Part shown: in pieces, positions 10,060-19,572 of the stretch
Position numbering within the stretch: position 1 is the first letter of the stretch
Layout of the letters: every line of letters starts with the position of its first letter
Assembly: GCA_010093705.1 (NCBI GenBank)
Contig: MU006094.1
Span: 51,950-75,197 of the forward strand
From: Patellaria atrata CBS 101060
Lineage: Eukaryota > Ascomycota > Dothideomycetes > Patellariales > Patellariaceae
DNA: 23,248 nt
Direction of reading: 5' to 3'
Made by a program: the position numbers and the translations under genes
Notes under the pieces: model-generated
The model's input: only the letters and a program-made list of their open reading frames with translations
What the model was told of the DNA's origin: nothing
Databases searched by the model: none

Positions 10060-10067
10060 CCAATCAG
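10060..10067. promoter_or_regulatory. CCAAT box candidate upstream of ISA1
   Basis: The sequence CCAATCAG, about 170 bases above the ISA1 start codon, matches the core site of the Hap/CBC complex. In fungi this complex, with the iron regulator HapX, commonly controls iron-sulfur genes, so the location is sensible, but a five-base core occurs often by chance. Confidence 0.35.
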
Positions 10068-10665
10068 AGTGCAGTTAAAGTAATCTTCCTTTTGTGTTTT
10101 GTACTGGAAACCCACATAATTAACAGAACAACACCGACGAGAGAATACATATGACAACAGACATGCGCTCTCCATCATAGGACGCGCATTGTACAAAAGC
10201 ATTTGGCAAATCAAAAAGACAGTCGTTCGAAGCACTATTTTCGACACTGGAGGCATCTACCTTCCACTTGAACCTTTCTGGAGAAGCCTATCTATATGGC
10301 TGCAATAAACATAAACCCTCAACACGACACTGTTCAGAAGAGTACTCTATATCGAGTACCTAGTCCACTTGGGCCCCTTTCGCTCTATCACAAAATCAAC
10401 ACATGCATGCTCATTGAGCCTCTGGAGAAGCTGGACTCCCTCTGTATCCCTAATGCTTATCCGGCCTGCTTTCGAACTTCGTAGTGAGCAAAAACTTGCT
10501 CAGCCGTAGGGCTAACAGAAGAACTCCCTTGATTATGATGCATACGGCTCTCCGCATTGAGTGGCATGGTTCACAAAGTCAGCCCTTGGCGTCCTTTCGT
10601 CCTTTTCCAGAACAGGTCCCGATAAGGTTGGGTTCTTAGGTTACATCTCAGTTAAGTCAAGTATT

Positions 10666-10700
10666 ACAACTATCCTAACCCGAGGATCCGGGATAGTTGT
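10666..10700. promoter_or_regulatory. 10-bp perfect inverted repeat with a CCG-N6-CGG pair
   Basis: ACAACTATCC (10666-10675) and GGATAGTTGT (10691-10700) are exact reverse complements with a 15-base loop. Within and beside the loop, CCG (10680-10682) and CGG (10689-10691) are separated by six bases, an everted triplet pair of the sort bound by Zn(II)2Cys6 factors. It lies 85-120 bases upstream of the FAD monooxygenase ATG, so a regulatory site or a 5' UTR hairpin are both possible. Confidence 0.35.
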
Positions 10701-10784
10701 TAGATCTATATCTATGTGGATCAGTTCAGAAACTTCCAAACAGTCGTTCGCTTTCTTTCAGTCTGCTCTTCTGCGTATTTGAAA

Positions 10785-12218
10785 ATGTCATTCTCGGCGT
10801 CAAATCTACAAGTCGGCATCATCGGAGCCGGCATCGCCGGCCTTGCCGCAGGAATTGCTATGAGACGTGCTGGACACGATGTTGTGGTTAGTTATAGGAT
10901 ATATCTCCCTCGCTTTTCCACTATATCTTCATTTATTAACCATATATAACCTCGAAGATTTACGAAAAGTCCTCTTTTAAGCAGGAGATTGGTGCTGCCG
11001 TAAGTGCAACGCCAAATATGGTACGCATCCTCGATCGATGGGGTTTTGACTTCAAGAGGGCGCGAGCTTGGCCTACGCTGCAGGTGAGCTTTCGAACTTC
11101 CGACCAGCTATCCTCATTATTAGGACATTATTGGGGATATTTATTTTAGTGGCTAGATACGAGTTCCCAACGGAACAACGCTGGAACTAGAATATCAAGA
11201 TTCATTCGGAGGCCTAGAAGGAGAGTATGGCCACACATGGCTCTCTATGCACCGAGTGGATTTACATAAGGAATTGAGATCTGTTGCCGAGAATCCCGCG
11301 AACCATCCTACCAAACCGGTAGCTATCGAGCTTGGGTCAGAAGTGATTGATATCAACTGTGAAGAGGGTATCATAATCTTCAATGATGGCTCGAGGATCT
11401 CGAAAGATCTTGTTGTAGTTGCAGATGGCGCTCATAGTCGCCATCTACAGCTAATCACTGGGAAACCTATTCCTATGATTGATACCGGTCGGTCTGTATA
11501 CCGCGCGTTAGTACCCATGAACAAGGTACTCGAGAAACCAGCTCTTCTTCAGCTGTTCGAAAATCAAGCACCCGGGTTCGTCAGCATTCAAGGCCCTAGT
11601 CCGTTGGTCTCAGCTTTCACATATCCATGTAGGGAAGGAACACTGCTCAACTATGTCCTCCTTCATCCTACAAAGCATCGAGACGAGGACAAAGATTCCA
11701 CCCAATGGAATCACCCAGCAACGAAAGATGACCTTCGAGAGTGCCTTCAAGGATTCCATCCGGACTGGACATCGCTTTGCGATGCTCTCGAGGAAGTAAA
11801 GTTCTTCAGAATGATGCACCACGAGCCTCTAGAAACTATGGTGCGTGGAAAGGCCGTCGTGATTGGAGACGCAGCCCACCCTATGCTACCTGTAATTGCA
11901 CAGGGAGCAGCATCCGCAGTGGAAGATGCAGCAGCTCTGGAGGCGATCTTTACAACTGTTAGCCAGGAGCAGGATGTACGCCCGTATCTAAAGGTCTTCG
12001 ATTTGCTCAGGTTGCCTCGGAACGCCACGACACAGGTTCTATCGAACCATCCGATGGAGCCAAGGTCTAAGATCGAGGAGAGACTCAGAGGCTATCCTAC
12101 TAGGCCGGCTATTCCCGAGGTCGGAGTTTTGTGGGTCCGCAAACCGTGGCGCGACTTTTACTTTACCTACGATGTGTATGCTGAGGCTGAGAAAGCGAAG
12201 GGAGAAGCTGGTCTGTGA
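10785..12218 (+). CDS. FAD-dependent monooxygenase (salicylate hydroxylase / 6-hydroxynicotinate monooxygenase-like)
   Basis: Exons 10785-10886, 10958-11083 and 11157-12218 give 429 residues with both introns phase 0. Intron 1 has the less common donor GTTAGT; intron 2 has GTGAGC and acceptor CTAG at 11156. The group A flavoprotein hydroxylase signatures are all there: the N-terminal Rossmann GxGxxG (GAGIAG, residues 14-19) with the ribose-binding Glu37 (IYEK), the VVADGAHSR motif (about 163-171), and GDAAHPMLP (313-321) that contacts the FAD pyrophosphate. Such enzymes use NAD(P)H and oxygen to hydroxylate an aromatic or related substrate; the substrate here cannot be told. No other biosynthetic gene lies beside it, so it is probably not part of a cluster within this window. 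Using the nearer AG at 11148-11149 instead would bring in a frame problem, which is why the later acceptor was chosen. Confidence 0.85.
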
Positions 12219-13369
12219 ATTGGTGCACAAAGTGTGTAGGAAGTAACAGGATGTTGGGAGCCGAAATAAGGGGGCTAGATCACTGGACTACATCGGACGG
12301 GATGAAGATATCCTGATTAAAAAATCATTCCGCCATAGAAATCTCGTCAAATGCTCTTTCCAGTTCATGTATCCGTTACTAGCACCGTAGGATATTAGTA
12401 CATGTTTACTCGAAATATCAAATTACAGCCCGGTAAAGAAGACCCGTTCCCCTATTAGTACGATCAATAAATCCTGAACTGGCGTATAACGGACAGGGTG
12501 CGGTAAAGAGGTAGCGGAGGAGGAACTATTTCCCCATTTCTTTGGTACGCAGGCCTGGGCAACTGTACGCTTGCTGTGCACGTCGAATGTGACTGTTAAC
12601 TTTGACCTCGGCGAAATTGTCTTTCTCCGTACCGCGAAGTCGTAGCCTTCTTGAACGCAAGCGTACAGTTGGCTAGGGGAATTCTATAATATGAATGATG
12701 AGATTTCCACATAATAATATTTTGATGTACGCGGGGAGGGCTTCATTCCTAAAACAAGTATGATCTGAGCTACTTCAGACACACCGAAAAGCTAAGAAGG
12801 GCGGAGATGATACCGTAGGATGGGGAATCAGTATGCTATTCACAATGTGTTTTCAGAACATGGGTGAGAGCTCTTCCTTAGATCTGGGAGACAGGACTGA
12901 ACTCTGGTAGAGGAAAATGTACGTGAGAGTCGAACACTTGAACAGTCATTCTGACTTTTTCCAGCAGTTTGGGAGAATAACAACTGAGGAACTAGTCATA
13001 ATCTAACTTTTAAGGGTATAATGATCATTCACATAAACGTGGGTTCTACACCTAGCTGAATACTAGGTTTTTCAACCGCCGAGCACAACGAAAGATTGAA
13101 ATAATAGCCTTGCCTCCTCGGGCGTACGCTTCGTAGGATAGCCCTATATACTGTACTTTCATTTCACTGTGTTGTCCTCTACGGACATGTAATCTTAAGG
13201 CCTCCGGGCGCGTTATACTTAACCCTCACGGCGCAAGCCTACTGAGACTCCGTGAGCCACTTCCACTCGAAGGGGTGATGATGGAGCTTACTTGACCCTT
13301 TTGGGTGTCAGAAATGTTATCCATAATGAATTCTCTGGTTCATGATGAAGGTCCGCTTCCGGTTGTATT
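12219..13369. other. Intergenic between the convergent monooxygenase and UTP7 genes
   Basis: About 1.15 kb of 3' flanking DNA. It contains the inverted-repeat element at 12554-12677 and two small hairpins: ACCTAG...CTAGGT near 13050, and CTCACGG...CCGTGAG near 13226-13257. No gene was recognised. Confidence 0.4.
12554..12677. repeat. 124-bp element with 21-bp imperfect terminal inverted repeats (MITE-like)
   Basis: The left arm 12554-12574 and the right arm 12657-12677 match as reverse complements at 19 of 21 positions, with a perfect 15-base core (CAACTGTACGCTTGC against GCAAGCGTACAGTTG). The 82-base interior has no open frame. The size and long arms fit a miniature inverted-repeat element or a structured RNA. 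I see no target-site duplication at the arm ends, which weakens the transposon reading. Confidence 0.45.
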
Positions 13370-15079
13370 TCAGACGCCTTTTCTGGCAAATCTTGCCAAT
13401 GCCGGGCCATACATCTCAGCTTCTCTTTCTTTGCGTTGTCTTCCACGCTCATTTTGATCTTTCAGAGCAGCTTCAAGTCTGAGTCTCTTCTCATCGATAA
13501 CGTTTTTACCTCCTTTCTTTCTCAACACTTTCCTGAGCGCACTATTCCGTCCACGGCCGCGATTTTTCAGTTTGGCAATCTCGTCTTCCTGTTTTCGGTC
13601 CAAATCCTTCTCCTTCTTCCTCTGTGCAGCGGATGCCAGGTCGAGATTTCCGACATAGTCAGGATTTAGCGAGATCATTTCCGGCTGCAGCTTGTTCAAG
13701 AGAGCTTTGACTTCACCTTCCTGACGCTGCTTCTTGTTTTCGTACGGGTTTGTACCGAACTCTAGTGCATCGAAGTTTGCTTCACCTGCACCGGGTACGA
13801 TGATGTTGGAGAAGCCTTGGTCGTGCGAAATGCCAAGAACGTCTTCGAAAGGACACCATCGGACCCGTTCAATATGTTGGCCCTCGCCGCCCCAACCCAT
13901 ATAGGGAGATTGCACCCTTTCTTGATCACTTTTGGATTTGTCGAACAAGCCTCGCCAAATTGAAACTTGAGTGCCCCAACCAGCGGCCACTAGACCTCTG
14001 TCACTAATCGAGATGCTTGATCCGGGTTGCCGGAGAAAATAATTGTTCACTTCCTTGAAGTTACGAACATCCCAAACAGACATCTTCTTGTCTTGACCTG
14101 CAGTTACCATGTAGCGACCTTCGCGGTCAATTGCCATTGTTCGCACAGGACCCGCATGGGCTTGGATCTTCACTAGCGACGTAGAAGAATTGGGCGACCA
14201 CATGGTGACTGTACCATTTTGATGGCCTACATTGATAATAGCGTTGTACGGGTTTTGAGTCATAGAGACAGGTGTACCGAGTTTGGTCGGCATCTCTGTT
14301 ACCATCTGGCCAGTCGAGATGTCGAGATACTTCAGGTATCCCGCATTGCCCTAAAGGACGAGTGAGCGTTGCAAACATGGCGGAGAGAATATTCAACTTA
14401 CGATAGTGGCCAATAAAAAGTGATACGGTAGATATTCCATGCTCTTAACCTCAATATGCTTCTCTAACTTATGCATTTCCACCCCCTGCTTGTCATATAT
14501 ATACACATACTTCTTCTGCGCCACAGCGAACAGTTGATGGTTTTGCAACCACTTCGTATCCCTCACTGTCTCACCCAATTGTAACTCACACCCTAACTTT
14601 CCACTCCTCCAATCCATCGTCGCAATATGGCCATTGCGCCCCGCAACTAGCAAATGTCGTCCATTCCTCGTGAACTCACCCACATACGGGCCTAGTCCGC
14701 CATCGCCCAATTTCAATTCAAATTTGCCTTTCTTAGCGGTTTCTATCCCCACCCCCGCAGCAATCTCATCCTGTTTGACTTTGTAGGTTCGCTCGAGCTC
14801 ATGCTCTGGTTCTAAAAAACCTTCACTGCTCTCGAGCAGGATTTCCGCATCCTTAGCCGCGAGTACCGCATCTTTGTATTGATTTTCTAGAGATTTAAGG
14901 TTGCCCCGCAGTTTTTTATCGTGAATGTTGCGGAGGGGAATTTTCTTGCCTCGGCCGTATGCGATTTGAGCAGTTGCGAGACGTTGTTTTAGGACTGGAT
15001 CGGTGGGGGCGGTTGGAAGTTTGGAAGACCTTGGCCTGGACTTAGAAGGGGCGATGACCCCGTCTGTAGAGACCTCCAT
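13370..15079 (-). CDS. UTP7: U3 snoRNP / small-subunit processome WD40 protein Utp7 (WDR46/BING4 family)
   Basis: Exons 15079-14402 and 14350-13370 (minus strand), joined over a 51-nt phase-0 intron (donor GTAAGT, acceptor TTTAG), give 552 residues, close to the yeast protein's length. The N-terminus is basic and followed by a helical segment (about 40-110). WD40 repeats follow (from about 120 to 335; for example KKMSVWDVRNF near 313-323). Next comes the diagnostic BING4 C-terminal region (about 350-430; YMGWGGEGQHIERVRWCPFED and FDALEFGTNPYENKKQRQEGEV), and last a highly charged coiled tail ending ALARFARKGV. Utp7 acts in the nucleolus in 18S pre-rRNA processing as part of the 90S pre-ribosome and is essential in yeast. 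The start ATG (15077-15079) begins the only long N-terminal frame. No lesions are seen. Confidence 0.92.
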
Positions 15080-15412
15080 GACATCGAAAGACCCGGTGAA
15101 TGAGGGTTTTCTGTGGTGGAGTTAATTTTTTTTTTGAGCTTCAGTTGAAGACCAGAACTAGTTCGGTTCAAAGGTTGACCGGAGTTTAACCGCCCAATTT
15201 GAGAAGTACCAGGTGTTGAATTAGAAGAGAAACATAGAAGTACATTAGTAAGAATCGAGACAGTGTGTTGGATCATAACTGCAGTCCGGATCGGAGTGAT
15301 ATTACAGCGCCCTCGCTCTAGGTCGAGGGGACATTGTCAGTTTGACGGAGTGGAAGGAGACAATTGTCAATTATCAGCTATCACTCTCTAGTTACCCTTA
15401 GACCGTCAAGCC
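15080..15412. other. UTP7 upstream region
   Basis: The sequence holds a T10 tract at 15126-15135 (A10 on the UTP7 strand) and otherwise mixed DNA. It should contain the UTP7 promoter. No gene was recognised. Confidence 0.4.
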
Positions 15413-15871
15413 TTACGGTATGAGCAATTTTTGCCCATAGTGCTCGAGCCTGGCATGCTGCATCTCTTTTTGATTCTCTCGGAAAACATGTTCGAATACC
15501 TCGTCAATACACTAGTTAATCGCCTCCATACTTTGGTTCTTGTTGAGTGTCTTTTCCCAAAAGAGGGGGTATCGCCGAATTGGGTGTTTACTTCCTTTGC
15601 TAATTCATCGGTCGTTTTACATGTACCGTCGCAATATGTAACAAGAAGCAAGTAACCATTTCTGCACTAATCTAATAGTTGTTGAATTTGCCAGCTGGAG
15701 TAGTAGGATTAGTCTCTTTGAAATCCTCCCTCCACTTCAGTATTGCTTCGTTCAGCATTTTTGCAGTCCAACTACTCGCTTTTTTTCCCTATCCTGAAGA
15801 GATTCATAATCCTCTGCAATGCGGACGCTCAGAGGTACAGGTGCACCGCCGAAAGAGCTTGGGGTCTCCAT
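15413..15871 (-). pseudogene. Small decayed gene of about 150 codons, family unknown
   Basis: Reading the minus strand from ATG 15869-15871, coding-like text (METPSSFGGAPVPLSVR...) runs 38 codons to the A5 run (T5 on plus, 15758-15762). A one-base shift there continues it (NEAILKWREDFKETNPTTP) to TAG 15672-15674. Beyond it, after a second shift near 15650, comes TYCDGTCKTTDELAKEVN. A third one-base shift at the C5 run (G5 on plus, 15565-15569) leads into EKTLNKNQSMEAIN, TAG 15512-15514 and FEHVFRENQKEMQHARLEHY, ending at TAA 15413-15415. Each shift is a single missing base, and after three of them the frame returns to the original. The Glu/Lys-rich text on both sides of every lesion argues for one former protein. 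I recognise no domain. Confidence 0.4.
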
Positions 15872-17137
15872 AAGGATGGTTATTTCACCCTTCGATTAGA
15901 GTCTGGTAGTGCAGTGTACAGCGTCGCTTCGGTCGAGTGATATATAGTCTGGTATGTCGGGAGTGATAGAGATTGACGGGGTTCATGCACCATGTAAGTT
16001 CAATCAGAGAAGGAGATATATTTATTCCTTAAAAGTAGTTGAGGTTGAGGGTTTGCTGAAGTTCGAGTAACAGAAGCCATACCCGCACATGAATTTATGT
16101 CTCCAAGGAGTCATACCGCCGATGAGTACCACGTCAGAAATCGACGCAAGCCTGTCGCTCTGATAGCGCTACAGTCAGATGTTTTTACTATCATACAGAT
16201 AGTGCGTCCTCAGTGACTCTGACGGAATGAGAAGATGCCAGGTAACCTCTAGGCCGCAGGTACCCATCACTAGACTCACGTTACAATATGGGTTAGAGGC
16301 TTTCCACACATACTCCATCGTATTTTTCACTCATTGCTCACAAATTCACTCAAAACGTTCTCAGGTGCGTCACAATCACAGATCTGATCGTCTCTAGTAT
16401 AAATCCCCATGATGTACTTAGAAAATCCCTCTGTGCGTAAACAATGTCAAGCGTCTTTTTAGTCAATTTTGTTTACTGCACACTTTTTAGAATATTATAG
16501 ACGGATTCAGTGCTTGATAATTCGTCGTGTCCTAGATGACGGCGCCCTCAACTTTTTCCTGAAATGGTTCTTCGTACGTTCTATTTCGGTAAGACAAAGG
16601 TTTTCATTAGCATTATCATCGGAGTGTGCACCAGGACTCATATTCTGAGTCATGTACTAAGAAGGACTGCCGGGAGACGCGAACTATCCGTGGAGTTTTG
16701 TAAAGGTCCTAGAGTTAGTTATATTGCGCGACGTCTTCTCCTCGTAGATCAGTAATAAGGTTCGTCATTTTATTCGCAGTATGACATATTGATCGAGCAT
16801 AGATGGATCCAACAAACTCTCTCTCCTTATTGCAGACGACGTGAATAGAGTTGACTAACTGTTTGGTAGACGGTCCAGCTTCTATTCGTCATTTATCGTA
16901 GACGCAGACAGTACACATACGTGCCGCTATGAACAACAGATAGCGCACCTGTTCAACAGATCAAGTCCGAGCTAACATCCCGGAAGCGAGATTCCTTAGT
17001 GACGGGCCTCATCAAAAGGAATATATCATGAGTTGTCGATCTGTATCTAGGTAAATGTGTATGTAGAATTTTGGGAGTTCTATTTCGTAACCTATGGAGG
17101 AGAGTTCTAATATATCCACTACGGGAAGCTTCTGAGG
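15872..17137. other. Long intergenic stretch
   Basis: About 1.27 kb without a gene that I can support. A 63-codon plus-strand frame (16564-16752) contains GKTKVF, which recalls a myosin motif, but nothing around it supports that. No tRNA or clear repeat was found. Confidence 0.35.
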
Positions 17138-17350
17138 TTTTTTCTTTTTTTTTTTAAATCCATTGCATTGCATTATCTACAATACTGCGCATGCAGCGTC
17201 TTGGGCTATGGCGCTACTCTTCTATCTACATAAATCCTTATCCTAGGGCAATAATATGTCTAGTGAGAGTGTCTGAGAATTGAACCTCCCCAGTTGTCCA
17301 AACCTTGCAGTCTAATCCAAGCATTAGAAAGACTGAACCAACTCCACTGT
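17138..17350 (-). mobile_element. SINE-like element (tRNA-related head, A-rich tail)
   Basis: On the minus strand, an A-box-like TTGGTTCAGTC (17331-17341) is followed 44 bases later by GGTTCAATTCT (17276-17286), a 10/11 match to the B box of RNA polymerase III promoters. An unrelated body of about 110 bases comes next, then an A11 tract plus AAAAAA (17155-17138). This head-body-tail order and the size of about 210 bp are those of a fungal tRNA-derived SINE. The sequence cannot be folded into a proper tRNA (the T-arm and anticodon stem fail). No clear target-site duplication was found. Confidence 0.4.
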
Positions 17351-18474
17351 ATCCTTTGCTCTTCAATTCCCTGCATTATATATCAATCTAGGCTTTCCCC
17401 TGTATGCTATCATTTTTAATATGTTTCTTGTTCTTCTTCATTTATTTCTCCTTTATGTAGCAGCCATTTAGCTGTTGAGATTTGTGTATTGTTTAAGTAT
17501 TGGAAGAGTACTTCTTTCCCCTTCTCTGTACAGGCCTCTACGGTTCCAGGCGTTGAGAATTGCAGTTCCAACCTTCCCAGCACGGCCATGGGTCGAGACT
17601 GGGATTTTTGAAGAGATCCATGTCCCAATAAGGGAGCTTGGTGAATGTATAGGGTTGAGTGGAGGTCGATGAAGAAGTCGTCGTGTCCCAAAATTGGTTG
17701 ATCGTTGAGAGTTGTACGACGGGCTCCCGCCCCATCCCTATTCGCATACGATAACTACGGTATCCACAGACTTCAACCTTTAAACCGAACTTTAGTAGAT
17801 GGGGGACCACATTCACAAGGAAGTTATGAAGCCTACAGACGAGGTTACGGGATACCTCGATCTGCATGTCGTGCAGAGACGCTGTTATACTATGCACAAG
17901 ATATTAACGACGACACCTGCCAGAACTGGATCCAAATAGAACTTACTAGAAAAACTGTACCCATTCGTAACCTTGAGGCTTAAGTGAGGAATGATGAGCG
18001 AGCATATACTGGAAGAGGACCTAATAGTATATAGTAATAATTTAAACCTAAAGATCGAATTAGATGGTCGTCCGAACGAAGGAGAAAGAGAAGTGTCGGG
18101 TGAGTTTAATAGTATAATCTCAGGTGGATGTCACCGTGGGCTATTCCCTTCCGATATATATACCGCCGTAAGCGTAGTATTGTATTTTTCTACCGCACAC
18201 AGTAGCTGAAGAGACGGTTATCTCCTTCTACCGGCTTGAAGGCCAGTTCCTATCACATGTAGAACCATCTTCTGATGAATCCCTCGATTGCAACACGAAA
18301 GGCTCTTGTTGTATCCACAGTCATCGACCTGCACTGTCCGTATTGGCTCTCGTTGAATCCGCCGATATCATTCCCGTCAAGGTTCTCGGTCCATCGGTGA
18401 ACAACACAACCTTGTTGCTATCATCACTGATGTTATACTTTCGACGTCCTAATTTCTCAACTTCTGCTCTACTA
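17351..18474. other. Intergenic with unresolved open frames on both strands
   Basis: The frames seen are plus 17991-18209 (72 codons, ATG ATG start), plus 17705-17983 (no ATG start), minus 17416-17691 (no ATG start) and minus 17538-17897 (119 codons). They overlap each other on opposite strands and contain no motif that I recognise. At 18320-18470 a minus frame (AEVEKLGRRKYNISDDSNKV) may be a continuation of the 18475-19572 remnant. No call is justified. Confidence 0.25.
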
Positions 18475-19572
18475 AATGTGCTGCGGAAACTTGATGAATA
18501 CCAGATATGGGTTTTGTGCTCGTCTTCTTGGACCGGGTTCGCTTCCCTCTTGCTCCCAATACTCCTCCGGTACCTCTTCCCAAGGATACCCAGGATACCC
18601 AGAGTACATGCCATGCGCACTCAAATACGCCATCGGACTCACGATAGCCTTCCATGGATCTCCGCTTCGGCGTTATGAGATTCGGCCGTATTCACTCTAT
18701 ATAGCTGCTTCTAAAGTATACGGGGTTATGATTGCTTCATTATCGCCCGAGACGACAGGTTTTGCTCTTTAGCTTCCATATGGCATTGGCTGTCGCACGT
18801 ATGCTCAACTGGAACACATGTATTCCTGAACTGGCTCGGTTTTGCTGTCATGTATACAACGCGTAGAAGAAGCTCGACGACGCAGCAGGTCGTTTTGAAC
18901 ATCGCTCAAAAATGCATTTACACCCCTTAGTCCACCACTAGGACGTTGAGGAAGCGTTATTCGGCGATAATCTTATATTTAGAATTCAAGTACTGTTCCG
19001 GCACGATTTTTGAAGATATGCCTCTCCTCTGGATCTCTTTCAACCTGATAAATCAAAAATGGTATTTCGGTTTGCCTGCGGAACTTCATCTCTGCACCGA
19101 CTCCAGGAAACCGGGCTGCTACGACAGGTCCAAGTCCTGCCCGTCCGTCTTTATCTTTGCCAGGAGCGCTTTGTGGGGTAGGACTTAATCTTTCTGGTTC
19201 AGAATTATATAGTTGTTCAATTCTTGTTGAGCTTCGCTGTACCGTCGTAACTGATGACCGACGTCATGGAGCCGGGTGCATCCCAGTAAGCGGACGAAAA
19301 GGACAACTCTTCACATCACGAGTATGATCAACATCGCTCCTATATCGACGTTTTTGTCCTTTGCTTTGTTCTGAACAGGACCTAAGGTGCCAAAGTGGAG
19401 CGACAGGCTGGATTGATGTGAGTTGGACCGCATCATCGACGTCCGGGAGGTCGAGTGGCCCGTTGGGACGCCAGCAATCGTGAGACCGTGGAATAAAGAC
19501 AGCGATAATTGACTGGACGCTGATAATTTCCGAGCAAGGTGTAAGTGTCACTGGGAGGACGTTACTGTACAA
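18475..19572 (-). pseudogene. Possible decayed long minus-strand reading frame, family unknown
   Basis: A single minus-strand frame can be followed from 19572 to 18475 (366 codons) with stops at TGA 19264-19266, TAA 18979-18981, TAA 18973-18975, TGA 18805-18807, TAA 18769-18771, TAG 18697-18699 and TAA 18673-18675, and two adjacent TAG codons just below at 18474-18469. The first 197 codons contain one stop only, and the text on both sides of it looks like protein (DLPDVDDAVQLTSIQPV; ERLSPTPQSAPGKDKDGRAG; EIPFLIYQVERDPEERHIF). Further down there is a small internal repeat encoding GYPGYP (18587-18606). Seven stops in 366 codons is fewer than the 15-17 expected by chance, but not decisively so. 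I recognise no domain. Confidence 0.35.

Larger units (their letters stand above)
9890..10784. other. Divergent intergenic region between ISA1 and the FAD monooxygenase
   Basis: About 0.9 kb serves as upstream sequence for both divergent genes. It contains a CCAAT box near 10060 and an inverted repeat at 10666-10700. A GTAAGT with a downstream CAG on the minus strand (about 10053 to 10010) could mark a 5' UTR intron of ISA1. Small open frames on both strands here (for example 9966-10256 minus, 10296-10484 plus) show no recognisable domain. Confidence 0.35.

Noticed and set aside
9966-10256. 96-codon minus-strand frame upstream of ISA1
   Set aside because: No domain; it covers the CCAAT box and a likely 5' UTR intron, so it is better explained as promoter and leader sequence.
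11084-11149. Alternative acceptor at 11148-11149 for monooxygenase intron 2
   Set aside because: It would put a stop or a frame conflict before the conserved text; the AG at 11155-11156 joins in phase 0.
11610-12230. Several open frames antisense to, or in other frames of, the FAD monooxygenase
   Set aside because: All overlap the exon that carries the FAD motifs and have no motif of their own.
16564-16755. Plus-strand frame with GKTKVF, a myosin-like string
   Set aside because: Six residues only; no other motor-domain motif before or after it.
17255-17350. A tRNA gene on the minus strand
   Set aside because: A- and B-box-like motifs are present, but the anticodon and T stems do not pair and the acceptor spacing is wrong. 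Reported as a SINE-like head instead.
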